DNA of 64,000 bases from Salvelinus alpinus (taxonomy: Eukaryota > Chordata > Actinopteri > Salmoniformes > Salmonidae), in assembly GCF_045679555.1 (NCBI RefSeq), contig NC_092098.1:20180038-20244037 (forward strand). The letters run 5' to 3'. The translations under genes and the position numbers were made by a program. Below the pieces are notes generated by a model, which saw nothing but the letters and a program-made list of their open reading frames with translations, was not told the origin of the DNA and made no database searches. This document shows, one piece after another, positions 9,901 to 22,108 of the stretch. Position 1 is the first letter of the stretch. The number at the start of each line of letters is the position of its first letter.

Positions 9901-12900
9901 CCTCCAGAACCCCAGTACCCCCATCCAGAACCCCAGTACCCCCATACCTAACCCCAGCCAGCTCCATGTTTTACTGAACCAGAAAAACCCCTCATTAACC
10001 CCAGCCAGCTCCATGTCTTACTGAACCCTCCAGAACCACAAAACCACTCCTTAACCCCAACCAGTCCCGTGTCTTACTGAAGGCCTCGAGCAGCTCCACT
10101 TGCAGGATGCAGGGCACCAGAGGCTCTGGCAGCTCAGAGAAAAAGGCCTTCAGAGCCCCAGCCACTGTGTTGATGGCAAAGTCCTTCTCCACCAGGTCCA
10201 GCCCATGGTCTAGAGGGGGAGAGAGGTAGAGAGGGAGATAAAGAGGGAAGAAGAGACGTAAAGGAAAGTGAGATGTAGAAGAAGAAAAAAAAGAGGAGAG
10301 AGAGAGAGAAGAAGAGGGAGGTGAGGGATAGAAGGGAAGGGGGAGAAAAATAGAGGGAGGAGAAGGAGAGGGGGGGGAAGAGAAAAGGATAGGGATAGTG
10401 TGTCAGAGGTAGTCACTTTGTCACTGTTCTAAATATATTTAGTTTACGTCATCATTTCCTCTGCAGCTCATGTGTCTATATATTGATTAGCCACATAACT
10501 AACCAGGGTTAGTCCAGGTACTGGGGACAGACAGTGTGGCGAGTACAGTCGATCCCTCTATGGGTCTGATACATTGTTTTAGACCAGACAGACATGACTA
10601 GGTACAGCAACTCACCCTGGTCAAACTGCCTCTGCATACTCTCCATCTCACACTTGTTCCCGCTCACCCTGTAGAGCCCCTCTGTGTTGAGACCTGCAGA
10701 GAGACAGAGATGGAAACCACCATCTGCATTATGTCATCAGCCATTTCCAGTAAAGTCAATGAGGACACTGCTGCAGTACAGTACAGGACACTGCTGCAGT
10801 ACAGTACAGGACACTGCTGCAGTACAGCAGTTGATCATTGGCTACATTTGCTGTAGTGTAGTTAGTTCTTCTTGGCTTATTAAATGTAAATAGAAGAAAA
10901 ATAACGCCCTCACCCAGAACGACTTAAAGTCATATTGAAATTACACAACCACATAATGCGAGTATTGTAAGAAAAAACAATCACAGTGCAACAATAAGAC
11001 ATTACACAGTTTAATCCTTCAGCAACACAGAATTACCTCAGAATGAACTTATTATCAATGAATAATATTCAAATAACATAATGAATGAGACAAAAATACA
11101 GATGAACAAACACAGGGGAGAAGAGGAGAAAGAAATAAGTGACCCACCTGTGGTCTCAATAAAGCGGACACACTTGTCAATGAAGAGTGGGATAGGTCTG
11201 TCTGGGGACACCACGTTGACCAGGGGCACCCCGAAGTAGCTGCTCTCCAGGGGCTTGGGAATAGCGGGCCGAGGCTTTGGTCTGGTTTTCTGCAGAGAAA
11301 CACAGAAATGTTGACATTGTTAATGACCACAGACGTCTACATTAGATTTTTGTACATTATGTCAACACTATGTTTATTCAGCTGCAAGATTTGCCCTTAT
11401 GTATTCAGCATCAGAATCAACAGCTGTCGTTTCAAGTGTCTCAGTAACTCTGAAATACAGGCTGCTTTCTTCTTAAAATTCCAACACACTTTGGAATTTC
11501 ACGTGAATAACTTACTTTCTATGAATAGCATATTAGCATGGAGGAAAAGTTTAGTAAAACAATCAAGCAATTACCCATCAAAAAAGTTTTCACAAGTAAA
11601 GAGATTACATGGAAAATCATATTAACATTTTGTCGTTACTTAACCACGTTTATCGTATCAAAGCTGGCCAATTACCTACAATTGAAAGAGAATAGTCTTT
11701 CAAGCCTGAAAAGAATAGTGTTTATGCATTAGGAGTTAAGGGGAGACTACTAACTGAAGCAACACATACCTTGGCAGTTCGCCGCAGGCTCTTCAGAATG
11801 TTCCTCTTCTTGGGGTCCTCTCCCTCCTCGTTGATGATGTCTCCTTTCAGGGTTCCGAACTCATCCTCCTTGGTTTTTGGCAGAGCCCCCATCTCATCGT
11901 CGCTGCCAATGAAGCTGGTGCGGAAGCTGCTGAACTTACCCAGGCGTTTAGAGCGGTCGCGGTAGAGCCGTGGCTTTACCCCCGCCGCCGAGAACTTCCT
12001 GCGGCGCTCCAGGGAGCTGCTGTCCGCCTCACTGTCTGAGCCGTTCCCGTTGGCGTGCATCCGATTGGCATTGCGGATGGTAATAATCTTGCCCTGCGTG
12101 CTGTCATGGGGCACAGAGTAGATGATCTCCTCGTTGCTGGGCCGGGGCTTGGACACAGCATCCATGGGCTCTGCATAGTCCGAGGGGTCGTAACCTCCGT
12201 CCCCACCTGGTACCCATGTCACAGCGGAGGGCAGGGAGCGACGGTGGCCCATGGTGTCTGTGTTGTAGGGGTTTCTGCCCACCTTCCGGAAGTCAAAGGT
12301 CACAGAGGGCTTGGGTCTCACCTGGGGCGTGGCTTTGCTATTGAGCTTGTTCTCAAAGGAGCTGATGTCAGAGATGACAGAGACATCGCTGGAGTCCAGG
12401 TCAGGCAGGTTGAAGCTCCCCCCATGGGAGGTGAGTGTGCCATCGTAGTATGGTGGGGAGGGCTCCACGTCATCCATGTCAGAGTCTAGGAACATGGTGC
12501 CGGGGCTGGGTGAGCTACAGCGAGGGGAGTAGGCAGTCTCGTTAATGCAGGCCTCAGCCACGTTATCATACATGTGAGTGGCCTCCACGATGTTGCGTTT
12601 CTCCACCACCTCCATCAGGAAGGGATGAAACATCTCCATCCTGTGCAGGCCACCCACCACCCCTCCTGACCCACACACCACACTGTTGAACCTGCCCTCT
12701 ATCTCTTGGGCCAGCTCCTCTCCCTGGACCAGCTGCTCTCTGGCAGACTCACTTTCTGTGAGCTCTACCTGGCTCTCCCCCACAGCCAGCAGCTGAACAG
12801 GAATGATGTCCTGGACCTCACATAGGAAGGCACACAGGGTTTCCAGAGAGGCCTTGCGGCGGGCTGAGTACACAGCGATGTAGCCGTGCACTAATCTGCT

Positions 12901-15498
12901 CTTCCTCAGGGAGAAGGAGGCATGGTAGGAAAGGAGGGAGAGCTCAATCACCTGTTTGTGAGGTCCCACTGTCTGCTCCAGTATCACCGAGGTTCCACTG
13001 TTGGATGTTGGCCTGCAGTGCTGAGGCAGTAGGAAGGGAGAGAGGAGCTGTTCCACGTCATAGTTGTCTCCACACATCAAGCACATGACGATGCGGATGT
13101 CTGCCTCTGGGCTGGGCTGGTGAGGAGAGTCTCTGGGACCTGGAGGTTGAGGGGGCAGAGGTGGGGAGCTGCTACTGAAAGATGAGCTCCTTCTAGAGTC
13201 CAGAAGACCTCTCAATACTTGGTTGATCTGACTCTCATTCACATTGTGCCCATAGCCCACACCAGGGGAGGCTGGGTCGAGGAAGCTACACTGCAGTCTC
13301 CTTGCTACCTGCTGTCCCTGTGTTATCAGACCTAAAGCAGTTTCTCCCCCAATATCTGCATAGGTCCCTACACCCCTTTTAGTAACCAAGAGCAGAGATG
13401 TTAAAAGCTGAGCTATATGGCTGTCCCTTCTACCGATTGTTGACTCCCGCAACCTTTCAATGCTTTCTACGACGTAGGTTAGGGACTCTTTTGAGTTGTA
13501 CAAACACAGGCACCCATGGGGTGTGAAGGTGGGAGTGTGGAAGGAGTTAACAGAAAGTCGTACATTGCCCTCGATAGGTCGTAGGGTGAGCTCATACATC
13601 TTCCCATCCAACACATACCGGTCGTCATTGGTACAGAGAGCTCTGATCTCATTGGCAAACTCCCTAGCCAGTCCGTCTTTGCCCAATATCACAAGGTTGA
13701 TTCGGTCCGCTTTAATATCCCCAAAATAAGACTTCACGTTGAAGAATGGGTAGCATGTTGGGAAACGTGAGGCCAGGAGTTGCTCTATCTTGAAGTCTCC
13801 ACACTGTGGGCTGCTGGGACAGGTCTCCTTGGTGGGGTGGTAGACAAAGTGAATATGCTTCAACACCAGAGCATCTCTCTCAGCTGGAAGCTTCTGCAGG
13901 GCTTTGAACCGTTGCTCCTCCCCTAAAACCTCCTGGATGGCCCCCATCTTCTCCTTGCTGGGCTTTGCGTCCACCTCCAGCTCATAAAAAAGCTCGGAGT
14001 ACTCCAGCAGAAGCTCCTGGAAGTCCTCTTTAGCGTGGCCGATTATCTCTTTCTGGTGGCGGTTGTAGAGGTCCAGGTACTCTGATTCCTCCAACCATTG
14101 GTAGAAGTCTTCATTCATGATGAAGCTGCGGGCCTCTTCCCAGGGCTTGCCAGGTGTGACAAATGGAGAACAGGCCAACTTGTGCTTGAACTCCTGCCTC
14201 ATCTCAGCCCGCTTGCACTCATTCCTCAGGTGCTCCAGGTGGGCGTCGAAAATGTCCTCGGCTGGTAACGTCTCCAGCAGGTCTGAGGGGATGCGCTCAT
14301 CCTCCATGTTGTCTATGTGAGACGTGTCCTCCCATGGAGAGTCCTCCAGAACTACAAACCAGTGGGCAAAGTGCTGCTTGGACTCCAGGACCTTCTGAAC
14401 CCCAGACCAGCTCAGCTGGTCGATCTCATCCAGGTCAGGCACCAGGGAGCTAAGTGCTAGAGGAAGAGTGCTCAGATAGATTTTCCGACGTCTCTCAATG
14501 TGCTCCTGTTTCAGACGGTACACAAGCTGCTGGAAGAGCTTTTTGCATTTTGCTGTACCCTCCAGAAAGACGTATTCATTGAACTCTGAAGCAGTGTGCA
14601 TGCGTCTGCTGGTGTTAAGCCAGGTCTCGTTGTGGTTCTTCACTATGCGGTTGACTAGCCATTCGTATCGGTCTTTAGCCAAGGCTATCTGCTGACTCTG
14701 GAGCTTGAGGGCCTCAAAGTAAGGAATGATCTTGGGCTTGCCCCTGCTCTTATCAATGAGTTGCACCAAAGTAAGGAAGGCTAGGTCAACATTGATGTTA
14801 GAGCGTGCAGAAGTCTCGACTACTGGAAGACTCTTTTTAGTGATGGCAAAGGTGTGAGAATCTTTGATGTAGCGTTCAACCCCCTCATCACACTTGGTTA
14901 AGACCAGCACAATGGGCTTCTTTGTTTTGCTCAGATGACCGTAAAGGTTTGTGACAAACTTCAACTGGTCGTCAAAGTTGCGGTTCATCCCCCTACTGAC
15001 GTCCATACAGAGCACGAACCCGTCAGCCTGTATCTTGCCCTCAGGCATCTGCTTCTGCTCAAAGTCCTGCTCCAGCCCCAGCTGGTCCGTGCAGAAGTAC
15101 ATCAGCTTCTCTGCAGAGGCCAGCTTGGTGGAGGCCGCCCTCTTGATATAGGGCTGCATGGCAGTGCTGCGGTGTGGCTGGAACGTCTGGTCATCAATGA
15201 ACTCTGTCTGCTCCACCACATGCATCCTGCACTCCGGCCCCTCCTCCACCACCCGCCCCACCTCCCCCCAGAACAGGAAATGGTCATTGTTAACCACTCT
15301 ACCCCCAAAGTCACTGGTGCTCAGCACTGACGTGTGGTCCAGATAGAAGTCATCAGCACTGGGGCGCACAAAGCGGTTACACAGGCAGGACTTACCCACT
15401 CCACACTGGCCCTTCTCTTTCTCAGTCCCTGACAAACCCACCACAATAAGGTTGTATGTGGGTGACTTAACATCGTGCTTTTTCGCCATCATTATCAT
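6221..15498 (-). CDS. arhgap35: Rho GTPase-activating protein 35 (p190A RhoGAP), six coding exons
   Basis: Joins 15498-11770, 11289-11148, 10693-10616, 10209-10078, 6923-6818 and 6626-6221 (minus): 4593 bases, 1530 codons, in frame, all introns GT-AG. The family turns Rho-GTP into Rho-GDP, lowering contractility and stress fibres. Order: N-terminal GTP-binding domain (GVGKS at residues 33-37), FF-domain region (about 260-550), pseudo-GTPase region (about 590-960), disordered linker with the two tyrosine motifs DYAEP (about 1108) and IYSVP (about 1127), which in p190A are phosphorylated and bind RasGAP, then RhoGAP domain with arginine finger in GLYRVSGNK (about Arg1299), and a Pro/Ser-rich tail ending TEQETL. 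Chosen over ARHGAP5 because the linker and tail ([19 protein letters not shown]) match p190A. The start [10 protein letters not shown] parallels the mammalian MMMARKQDV; 15492 is an alternative ATG. Any 5' UTR exon was not located. Confidence 0.96.
6818..6923 (-). CDS. arhgap35: arhgap35 coding exon 5
   Basis: 106 bases encoding [19 protein letters not shown], then [15 protein letters not shown]. Donor CACAA|gtgagt. The acceptor reads gcgcgcgcag and is preceded by a (TG)n run in place of a normal pyrimidine tract. The frame joins exactly with exon 4 (F-K-I-N-D). Confidence 0.95.
6937..6973. repeat. (CA)n microsatellite with flanking (CG)n at the arhgap35 exon 5 acceptor
   Basis: About 18 CA units preceded by cgcgcgcg on the plus strand. 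Read on the transcribed (minus) strand it is (TG)n followed by (CG)n and then the AG acceptor of exon 5 at 6925-6924. Confidence 0.9.
7065..8125 (+). mobile_element. Tc1/mariner element, internally degraded, in arhgap35 intron 5
   Basis: Ends are imperfect inverted copies: tacactatatatacacgaga then gtatgtgg on the left; ccacatacttttggtcatgt then agtgta on the right, with TA at both ends. About 1.06 kb, shorter than a full 1.5-kb element. The remnant transposase, plus strand, is broken into short frames; the clearest part (about 7740-7904) encodes [18 protein letters not shown], the D..E end of a Tc1 DDE domain. Not functional. Confidence 0.85.
8183..9787 (+). mobile_element. Sleeping Beauty-like Tc1 element, full length (+), in arhgap35 intron 5
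   Basis: Starts cagttgaagtcggaagttta and ends with its inverted copy at 9787; the inner direct repeats (gtcagaagtttacatacact near 8377) typical of this group are visible. About 1605 bases. The transposase start is at 8550 ([14 protein letters not shown]). The gene is broken by frameshifts and stops, but the DNA-binding part and the catalytic part (9115-9405, with [20 protein letters not shown]) are readable. Non-autonomous now. Confidence 0.93.
8550..9405 (+). pseudogene. Tc1 transposase, frameshifted
   Basis: Begins ATG at 8550 with the paired-type helix-turn-helix region, runs through VPRSSVQ-like and [10 protein letters not shown]-like segments in changing frames, and ends with the DDE catalytic region [14 protein letters not shown] and [18 protein letters not shown] followed by a stop at 9403. 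Several frame changes (for example the extra A in the run near 8668 and the change near 9010) make it inactive. Confidence 0.85.
9882..10080. repeat. short imperfect tandem array containing the exon 4 splice donor
   Basis: On the plus strand, the phrase ccagctccatgttttactga recurs in variants ending near 10080, 10024, 9977 and 9897. On the minus strand each variant carries TTCAGTAAGACA or a one- or two-base change of it. The unit is about 50-80 bases with internal deletions. Confidence 0.8.
10078..10209 (-). CDS. arhgap35: arhgap35 coding exon 4
   Basis: 132 bases after acceptor ctag. Encodes [19 protein letters not shown], then [13 protein letters not shown] and VELLEAF. The donor TTCA|gtaaga is followed by a small tandem array that repeats the donor (see finding). 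Confidence 0.95.
10202..10400. repeat. purine-rich low-complexity tract in arhgap35 intron 3
   Basis: About 200 bases of GA-rich sequence on the plus strand (pyrimidine-rich on the transcribed strand) running up to the acceptor of exon 4. It may serve as an extended polypyrimidine tract. Confidence 0.7.
10616..10693 (-). CDS. arhgap35: arhgap35 coding exon 3 (arginine finger)
   Basis: 78 bases after a ctgcag acceptor, donor gtgagt. Encodes [13 protein letters not shown] then [11 protein letters not shown]; the Arg of LYRVSG is the catalytic arginine finger of the RhoGAP family. Confidence 0.95.
10765..10831. repeat. 23-bp tandem repeat, three copies, in arhgap35 intron 2
   Basis: Unit aggacactgctgcagtacag plus 'tac', repeated three times with the last copy diverging after 'tacag'. 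Located between coding exons 2 and 3 of arhgap35. Confidence 0.85.
11148..11289 (-). CDS. arhgap35: arhgap35 coding exon 2
   Basis: 142 bases, preceded by ctctgcag and followed by gtgggt. Encodes [13 protein letters not shown], then [13 protein letters not shown] and the start of the RhoGAP fold ([20 protein letters not shown]). Ends in phase 1. Confidence 0.95.
11770..15498 (-). CDS. arhgap35: arhgap35 coding exon 1 (GTPase, FF, pseudo-GTPase, linker)
   Basis: Encodes residues 1-1243 without interruption, as in other vertebrates where this part is one giant exon. It ends SLRRTAK with donor AAG|gtatgt (phase 0). Residues conserved with mammals include the blocks [22 protein letters not shown]-like [17 protein letters not shown], and [20 protein letters not shown] of the FF region. 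A Ser/Pro-rich insertion ([18 protein letters not shown]) precedes [13 protein letters not shown] of the second pseudo-GTPase domain. Confidence 0.97.
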
Positions 15499-16028
15499 CA
15501 GCTGACACTCATCCTGCCATAATCAGGCACTCGATCAGAGAGTACACTTGGACGTGTGTCCATAAAGTGGCATTGGGGATGGGACCAGCACAATGGGCTT
15601 CTTTGAGTTTAGTTGCCGTTTCCTCTAGTGTGGTACATGTTCTATCAACAACAGTGCAGGGGTGTAGCAAAGACAGAGGCTTCTCTCAGTCATTCCTAAT
15701 GTAGCTATGACCCTGCCAGACAAAATAAAAGAGCACAAAAATAAGAATTAGCTAAACCAAATCTTACATTTATGTTAAAAAAGAACAAATATTAGTTTGA
15801 GCAAAGTTAACCTAATTTCTGCTCTCATCAAAAAAAAGAACAGTCAAACACCTTCACAAAGTGGTTAAAAGAAGACAACACTAAGAATAATTTCCCTTCA
15901 ACTTAATAAGAGAACAGTGAGTAGGGACATTCATTTCTAATCTCATCTCAAATAGAACAGCAAATGAGATATACAAAGAAAAAAACTCAATATTCCCTGC
16001 AAATAAAGTGAGACCTAAAATACAAATA
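15499..16028. other. arhgap35: sequence just upstream of the arhgap35 start codon
   Basis: Should hold the 5' UTR end of coding exon 1 and the preceding intron. On the minus strand, a possible acceptor (gtgtcag) lies 3 bases before the first ATG and another (tatggcag) about 20 bases upstream. A 3-codon upstream reading frame (ATG GCA GGA TGA) lies between. A 23-base segment at 15581-15603 repeats part of the coding exon (see finding). Confidence 0.4.
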
Positions 16029-18458
16029 CAGTGCCTTCAGAAAGTATTCATACCCCTTGACTTATTCCACATTGTTGTGTTAGACTGAATTTAAAATGTA
16101 TTAAATAGATTTTCTTTCCCCCAAACTCATCTACATACAATACCCCATAATGACAGGTTTTTATAAATTTGTGCAAATTTATTGAAAATTAAATACAGAA
16201 ATAACTACTTTACGTATTCACAAATAGAATCATATTTGGCAGTGAATACAGCTGTGAGTCTTTCTGGATAAGCCTCTAAGAGCTTTGCACACCTGGATTG
16301 TACAATATTAGCACATTATTTTTCGAGCTCTGTCAAGTTGGTTGTTGATCATTGCTAGACAGCCATCTTAACGTATATTTTCAAGACAATTTACAGTACC
16401 AGTCAAAAGTTTGGACACGCGTACTCATTCAAGAGTTTCTATTTTTACTATTTTCTACATTGTAGAATAATAGTGAAGACAATCTATGAAAAACACATGG
16501 AATCATGTAGTAGCCCCCCAACAAAAGTGTTAATCAAGTCAAAATATATTTTATATTCTTCAAAGTAGCCACCCTTTGCCTTGATGACAGCTTTGCACAC
16601 TCTTGGCAATCTCTCAACCAGCTTCACTTGAAAGGCTTTTCCAAAAGTCTTGAAGGAGTTCCCACATATGCTGAGCACTTGTTGGCTGCTTTTCCGTCAC
16701 TCTGTGGTCCAACTCATCCCAAACCATCTCAATTGGGTTGAGGTCGGGGGACATTGGAGGCCAGATCATCTGATGCACCACTCCATCACTCTCCTTCTTG
16801 GTAAAATAACCATTGTAAAACATTGTCCTGTTGAAAAACAAATGATAGTGGGACTAAGCGCAAACCAGATAGGATGGCATATCGCTGCAGAAAGCTGTGG
16901 TAGCCATGCTGGTTAAGTGTGCCTTGAATTCTAAATAAATCACTGAGTGTCACCAGAAAAGAACCCCCACACATCACACCTCCTCCTCCATGGTTCACGG
17001 TGGGAACCACACATGTGGAGATCCGTTCACCTACTCTTGCTCTCACAAAGACATGGCAGTTGGAACCAAAAATCTCACATTTTTGGTTTTGGACTACAGA
17101 AAAATTTTGGACTACAGACAAAAGGACAGATTTCCACCGGTCTAATGTCCTTTGCTCGTGTTTCTTGGCCCAAGCAAGTCTTCTTCTTATTGGTGTCCTT
17201 TAGTAGTGAAGACCTGATTCACGCAGTCTCCTCTGAACAGTTGATGTTTAGATGTGTCTGTTACTTGAACTCTGTGAAGCATTTATTTGGGCTGCAATTT
17301 CTGAGGCTGGTAACTCTAATGAATATATCCTCTACAGTAGAGGTAGCTCTGGGTCTTCCTTTCCTGTGGCGGTCCTCATGAGAGCCAGTTTCATCATAGC
17401 GCTTGATGGTTTTTGCGACTGCACTTGAAGAAACTTTCAAAGTTCTTGACTTTTCCCGGATTGATTGACCTTCATGTCTTAAAGTAATGATGGTCTGTCG
17501 CTACTCTTTGCTTATTTGAGCTGTTCTTGCCATAATATGCACTTGGTCTTTTACCAAATAGGGCTATCTTCTGTATACCACCCCTACCTTGTCAAAACAC
17601 AACTGATTGGCTCAAACGCATTAAGAATGAAAGACATTCCACAAATTAACTTAAGGCACACCTGTTAATTGAAATCCATTCCAGGTGACTACCTCATGAA
17701 GCTGGTTGAGAGAATGCCAAGAGTGTGCAAAGCTGTTATCAATGCAAAGGGTGGCTACTTTGAAGAATCTCAAATATATTTGGATTTGTTTAACACTTTT
17801 TTGGTTACTACATGATTCCATGTGTGTTATTTTATAGTTTGTATTCACTATTATTCTACAATGTAGAAAATAGTAAAAATAAAGAAAAACCCTTGAATGA
17901 GTAGGTGTGTCCAAACTTTTGACTGGTACTGTATTACAAATACAAAACTGAAATATCACATTTACATAAGTATTCTGACCCTTTACTCAATAATTTCCTG
18001 AAGCACCTTTGGCAGCAATTACAGCATCGAGTCTTCTTGGTTATGATGCTACAACATTTGCACACCTGTATTTGGGGAGTTTCTCCCATTCTTCTCTGCA
18101 GATTCTCTTAAACTCTGTCAGGTTGAATGGGGAGCGTTGCTGCACAGATATTTTCAGGTCTTTCCAGAGCTGTTCGATCGGGTTCAAGTCCGGGGCTCTG
18201 GCTGGGCCACTCAAGGACATTCAGAGACTTGTTCCGAAGCCACTCCTGCGTTGCCTTGACTGTATGCCTAGGGTCGTTGTCCTGTTGGAAGGTGAACCTT
18301 CACCCCAGTCTGAGGTCTGAAGCAGGTTTTCATCAAGGATCTTTCTGTACTTTGCTCCGTTCATCTTTCCCTCGATCCTGAAAAACAGCCTTACAGCATG
18401 ATGCTACAACCACCATGCTTCACCGTCGGGATGGTGCCGTGCTTCCTGTAGGCACTGT
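16029..18458. mobile_element. remnants of one or two related Tc1 elements interrupted by another Tc1
   Basis: Left piece 16029-16391 starts with cagtgccttcagaaagtatt. The right piece, 17934-18458, carries the 3' part of a minus-strand transposase (the reverse of text such as [10 protein letters not shown]) and ends aggcactgta, the inverted end. The pieces resemble two different salmonid Tc1 subfamilies (the left like 43277-44919, the right like 20747-22045), so this may be two truncated elements that share an end sequence and not one split element. TA flanks both outer ends. Confidence 0.7.
16394..17931 (-). mobile_element. Tc1/mariner element, full length, nested
   Basis: Left end cagtaccagtcaaaagtttg, right end caaacttttgactggtactg, perfect over about 20 bases, with TA on both sides; 1538 bases. 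A degenerate transposase lies on the minus strand (pieces at 16614-16841 with [18 protein letters not shown] and at 16786-17121 with TVNHGGGGVM and FVFQQDN). Frameshifts and stops separate them. Confidence 0.9.
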
Positions 18459-18790
18459 ATGTTGAGGGGGTATGTAGTAAAACTAGATTTAATTTTCTTT
18501 CCTTGCCTTGTATGAGAGGTGTCACCTGAAAGGATTCTACATGGGACTGGAGTCACACCATTCTGACCGCTCAGCCATGGGTCCACATTATTTACCTCAA
18601 TGACAAGTGTATCGCATATAGGCTACTGACAAGCCCACAAAAGGATCACAACAACTACAATACATGTGATGGAGATAATGGCGCTGCATTGGAAAGTGGA
18701 CATTTTAAGGCAACATAACTTGTTTAGTCTGGCCAAGAGAATATAGAACCATTATAGTATAGTTCCTTCAATACTTACAGTACACCATTG
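18459..18790. other. unassigned spacer
   Basis: About 330 bases between a Tc1 remnant and a LINE; I see nothing coding or repeated within this window. Confidence 0.4.
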
Positions 18791-18794
18791 CACT

Positions 18795-20282
18795 ATTTTG
18801 TGTATAATTTTTTCCCCCCACTGATCTTAACTTTTTTTGTACATAATGTTTCCGCCATCATTTCCTATGACCGAAAAAAGCTTTTGGACATTAGAACAGC
18901 TATCACTAACCTCGATTTGGACGAGGCCTTCTACTTCAATGAGATGGAGGCGAAATACATTAAGACTGTAATATACTATACTTCTCTGAGTCATGGCTGA
19001 ACAAGGACAATATACATCTAGCTGGTTTTTCTATGCGTCGGCAGGACAGAAGGGCAGAGCCCGGTAAGATCTCTTTGTTAACAACAGCATGTGAGCAATC
19101 TATAATATTAAGGAAGTCTCGAGGTTCTGCCTGCCTGAGTTAGAATACCTCATGATAAGCTGCAGACCATACTATTTACCATACTATAGCTGTCTATTTA
19201 CCAACACAAACTGATGCTGGCACTAAGACCACACTCAACAAGCTGTATAAGGCCATAAGCAAACAAGAAAATGCTCTTCCAGAGGCGGCACATCCAATGG
19301 CCAATGATTTGAACGCAGGAAAACTGAAATCCATTTTACCTCATTTCTGCCAGCATGTCACCTGTTTAACTAGAGAAGAAAAAAAATACTCTAGATGACC
19401 TTTCCTCCACACACAGAGACATACAAAGCTCTCCCTCCATTTGGCAAATCTGATCATAACTCTATCCTCCGGATTCCTGCTTACGAGCAAAAACTCAAAC
19501 AGGAAGTATCAGTGACACGCTCAATACGGAAGTGGTCCGATGAAGCGGATGCTTCACTAGCACAGACTGGAATATGTTCCGGGATTTATCCGATGGCATT
19601 GAGGAGTTTACCACATTGGTCACTGGCTTCATTAATAGGTGCATCGACGACGTCATCCCCACAGTGGCCGTGTGTACATATCCCAACCAGAAGCCATGGA
19701 TTACAGGCAATATTCGCACTGAGCTAAAGGCTCGAGCTGCCGCTTTCAAGGAGCGGGACTCTAATTCGGACGCTTATGAGAAATCCCGCTACGCACTACA
19801 ATGAACCATCAAACAGGCAAAGCATCAATACAGGAATAAGATCGAATCCTACTACACTGGCTCCGACCTCTTGTATTATTTATATCTTAATGTTTTTGCA
19901 CTGACTCTTGAACTAGGTCTATGCACGCTCACTATACTCCATCAACACACACTATACTGACACTCCAACACACACACAAGCATATTGACGCCACACACGC
20001 TGCTGCTACTCTGTTTGTTATATATCCTGATTGCCTGGTCACTTTTACCCCTACCTACATGTACATACTGAATTACCTCAACTACCTCATACCCTTGCAC
20101 ATTGACTCAGTACTGGTACTCCTTGTATATAGCCTCGTTGTTATTTTGTTACCATTTTTATTGAGCAAATCTTTCTTACTTTTTAACTCTATTGTTGGGA
20201 ATTGGCTCGTAAGTAAGCATTTCACAGTACAGTCTACACCCGTTGTATTCGGCGCATGTGACCAATAAAACGTGATTTGATG
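18795..20282 (+). mobile_element. degenerate non-LTR retrotransposon (LINE), plus strand
   Basis: Coding debris includes ISYDRKKLLDIRTAIT followed by LDEAFYFNE (about 18860-18950), and later a segment (19574-19804) with DDVIPTVAVCTYPNQKPWIT, RELKA-like text and FKERDSN, typical of the region before the RT in fish LINEs. The end, near 20282, is a tail (gtgaccaataaaacgtgatt) that recurs in reverse at 50954. Large internal deletion: no RT core was found. Confidence 0.75.
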
Positions 20283-20746
20283 TTGGTCTTGTCAAGTGAA
20301 TCAAATCAGGGTTACAATACCCTATAGCCAGCTTGGGATTGAATCATTAACCTGCTAGTAAGTAGTCTGGTTCCCTAGCCATAAAGGTCTATTGTACTTC
20401 TGCCCAGAGCTATCTTCATTTTGGCACTTTTTCACACTACTCATGACTTGGCAGGTTTCGTAGTGTGAGCAGGGAGGGGAGTGGAGGAAGAGGAGAAGCA
20501 CTCTTCACACTAATTGGAATCCCACCCTACCTATTGCTAGCCAAGACCATTGAAGGGATGGATGGTCTCGGTGTCCCTCATAACTATGCAGATAAGTCAT
20601 CCATCTCGAGGGTGGCCAAGGACCACTTCGGACAAAGAGCTGGGCAGTGGTGTTGGTTTCCTTGCCAACCGGGACCTTTAATGGTCACTATTAAGTAGAA
20701 ATGCTCTCAATTAAGGCCTTGATCATGGATGAATGACAAACATTTA
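20283..20746. other. unassigned spacer
   Basis: Non-coding; short frames only, none recognisable. Confidence 0.4.
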
Positions 20747-22045
<1,299 letters not shown>

Positions 22046-22108
22046 GTAAATTAATTACAGATTTCTTGAGTTATCTTAGATTAATTCTGACTATTTTGAG
22101 GAAGTGAA

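Noticed and set aside
12055-12489. Plus-strand open frame inside arhgap35 exon 1
   Set aside because: Shadow of the minus-strand coding exon; composition follows codon bias of the real gene.
14935-15330. 131-codon plus-strand frame near the arhgap35 start
   Set aside because: Antisense shadow of the GTPase domain coding region.
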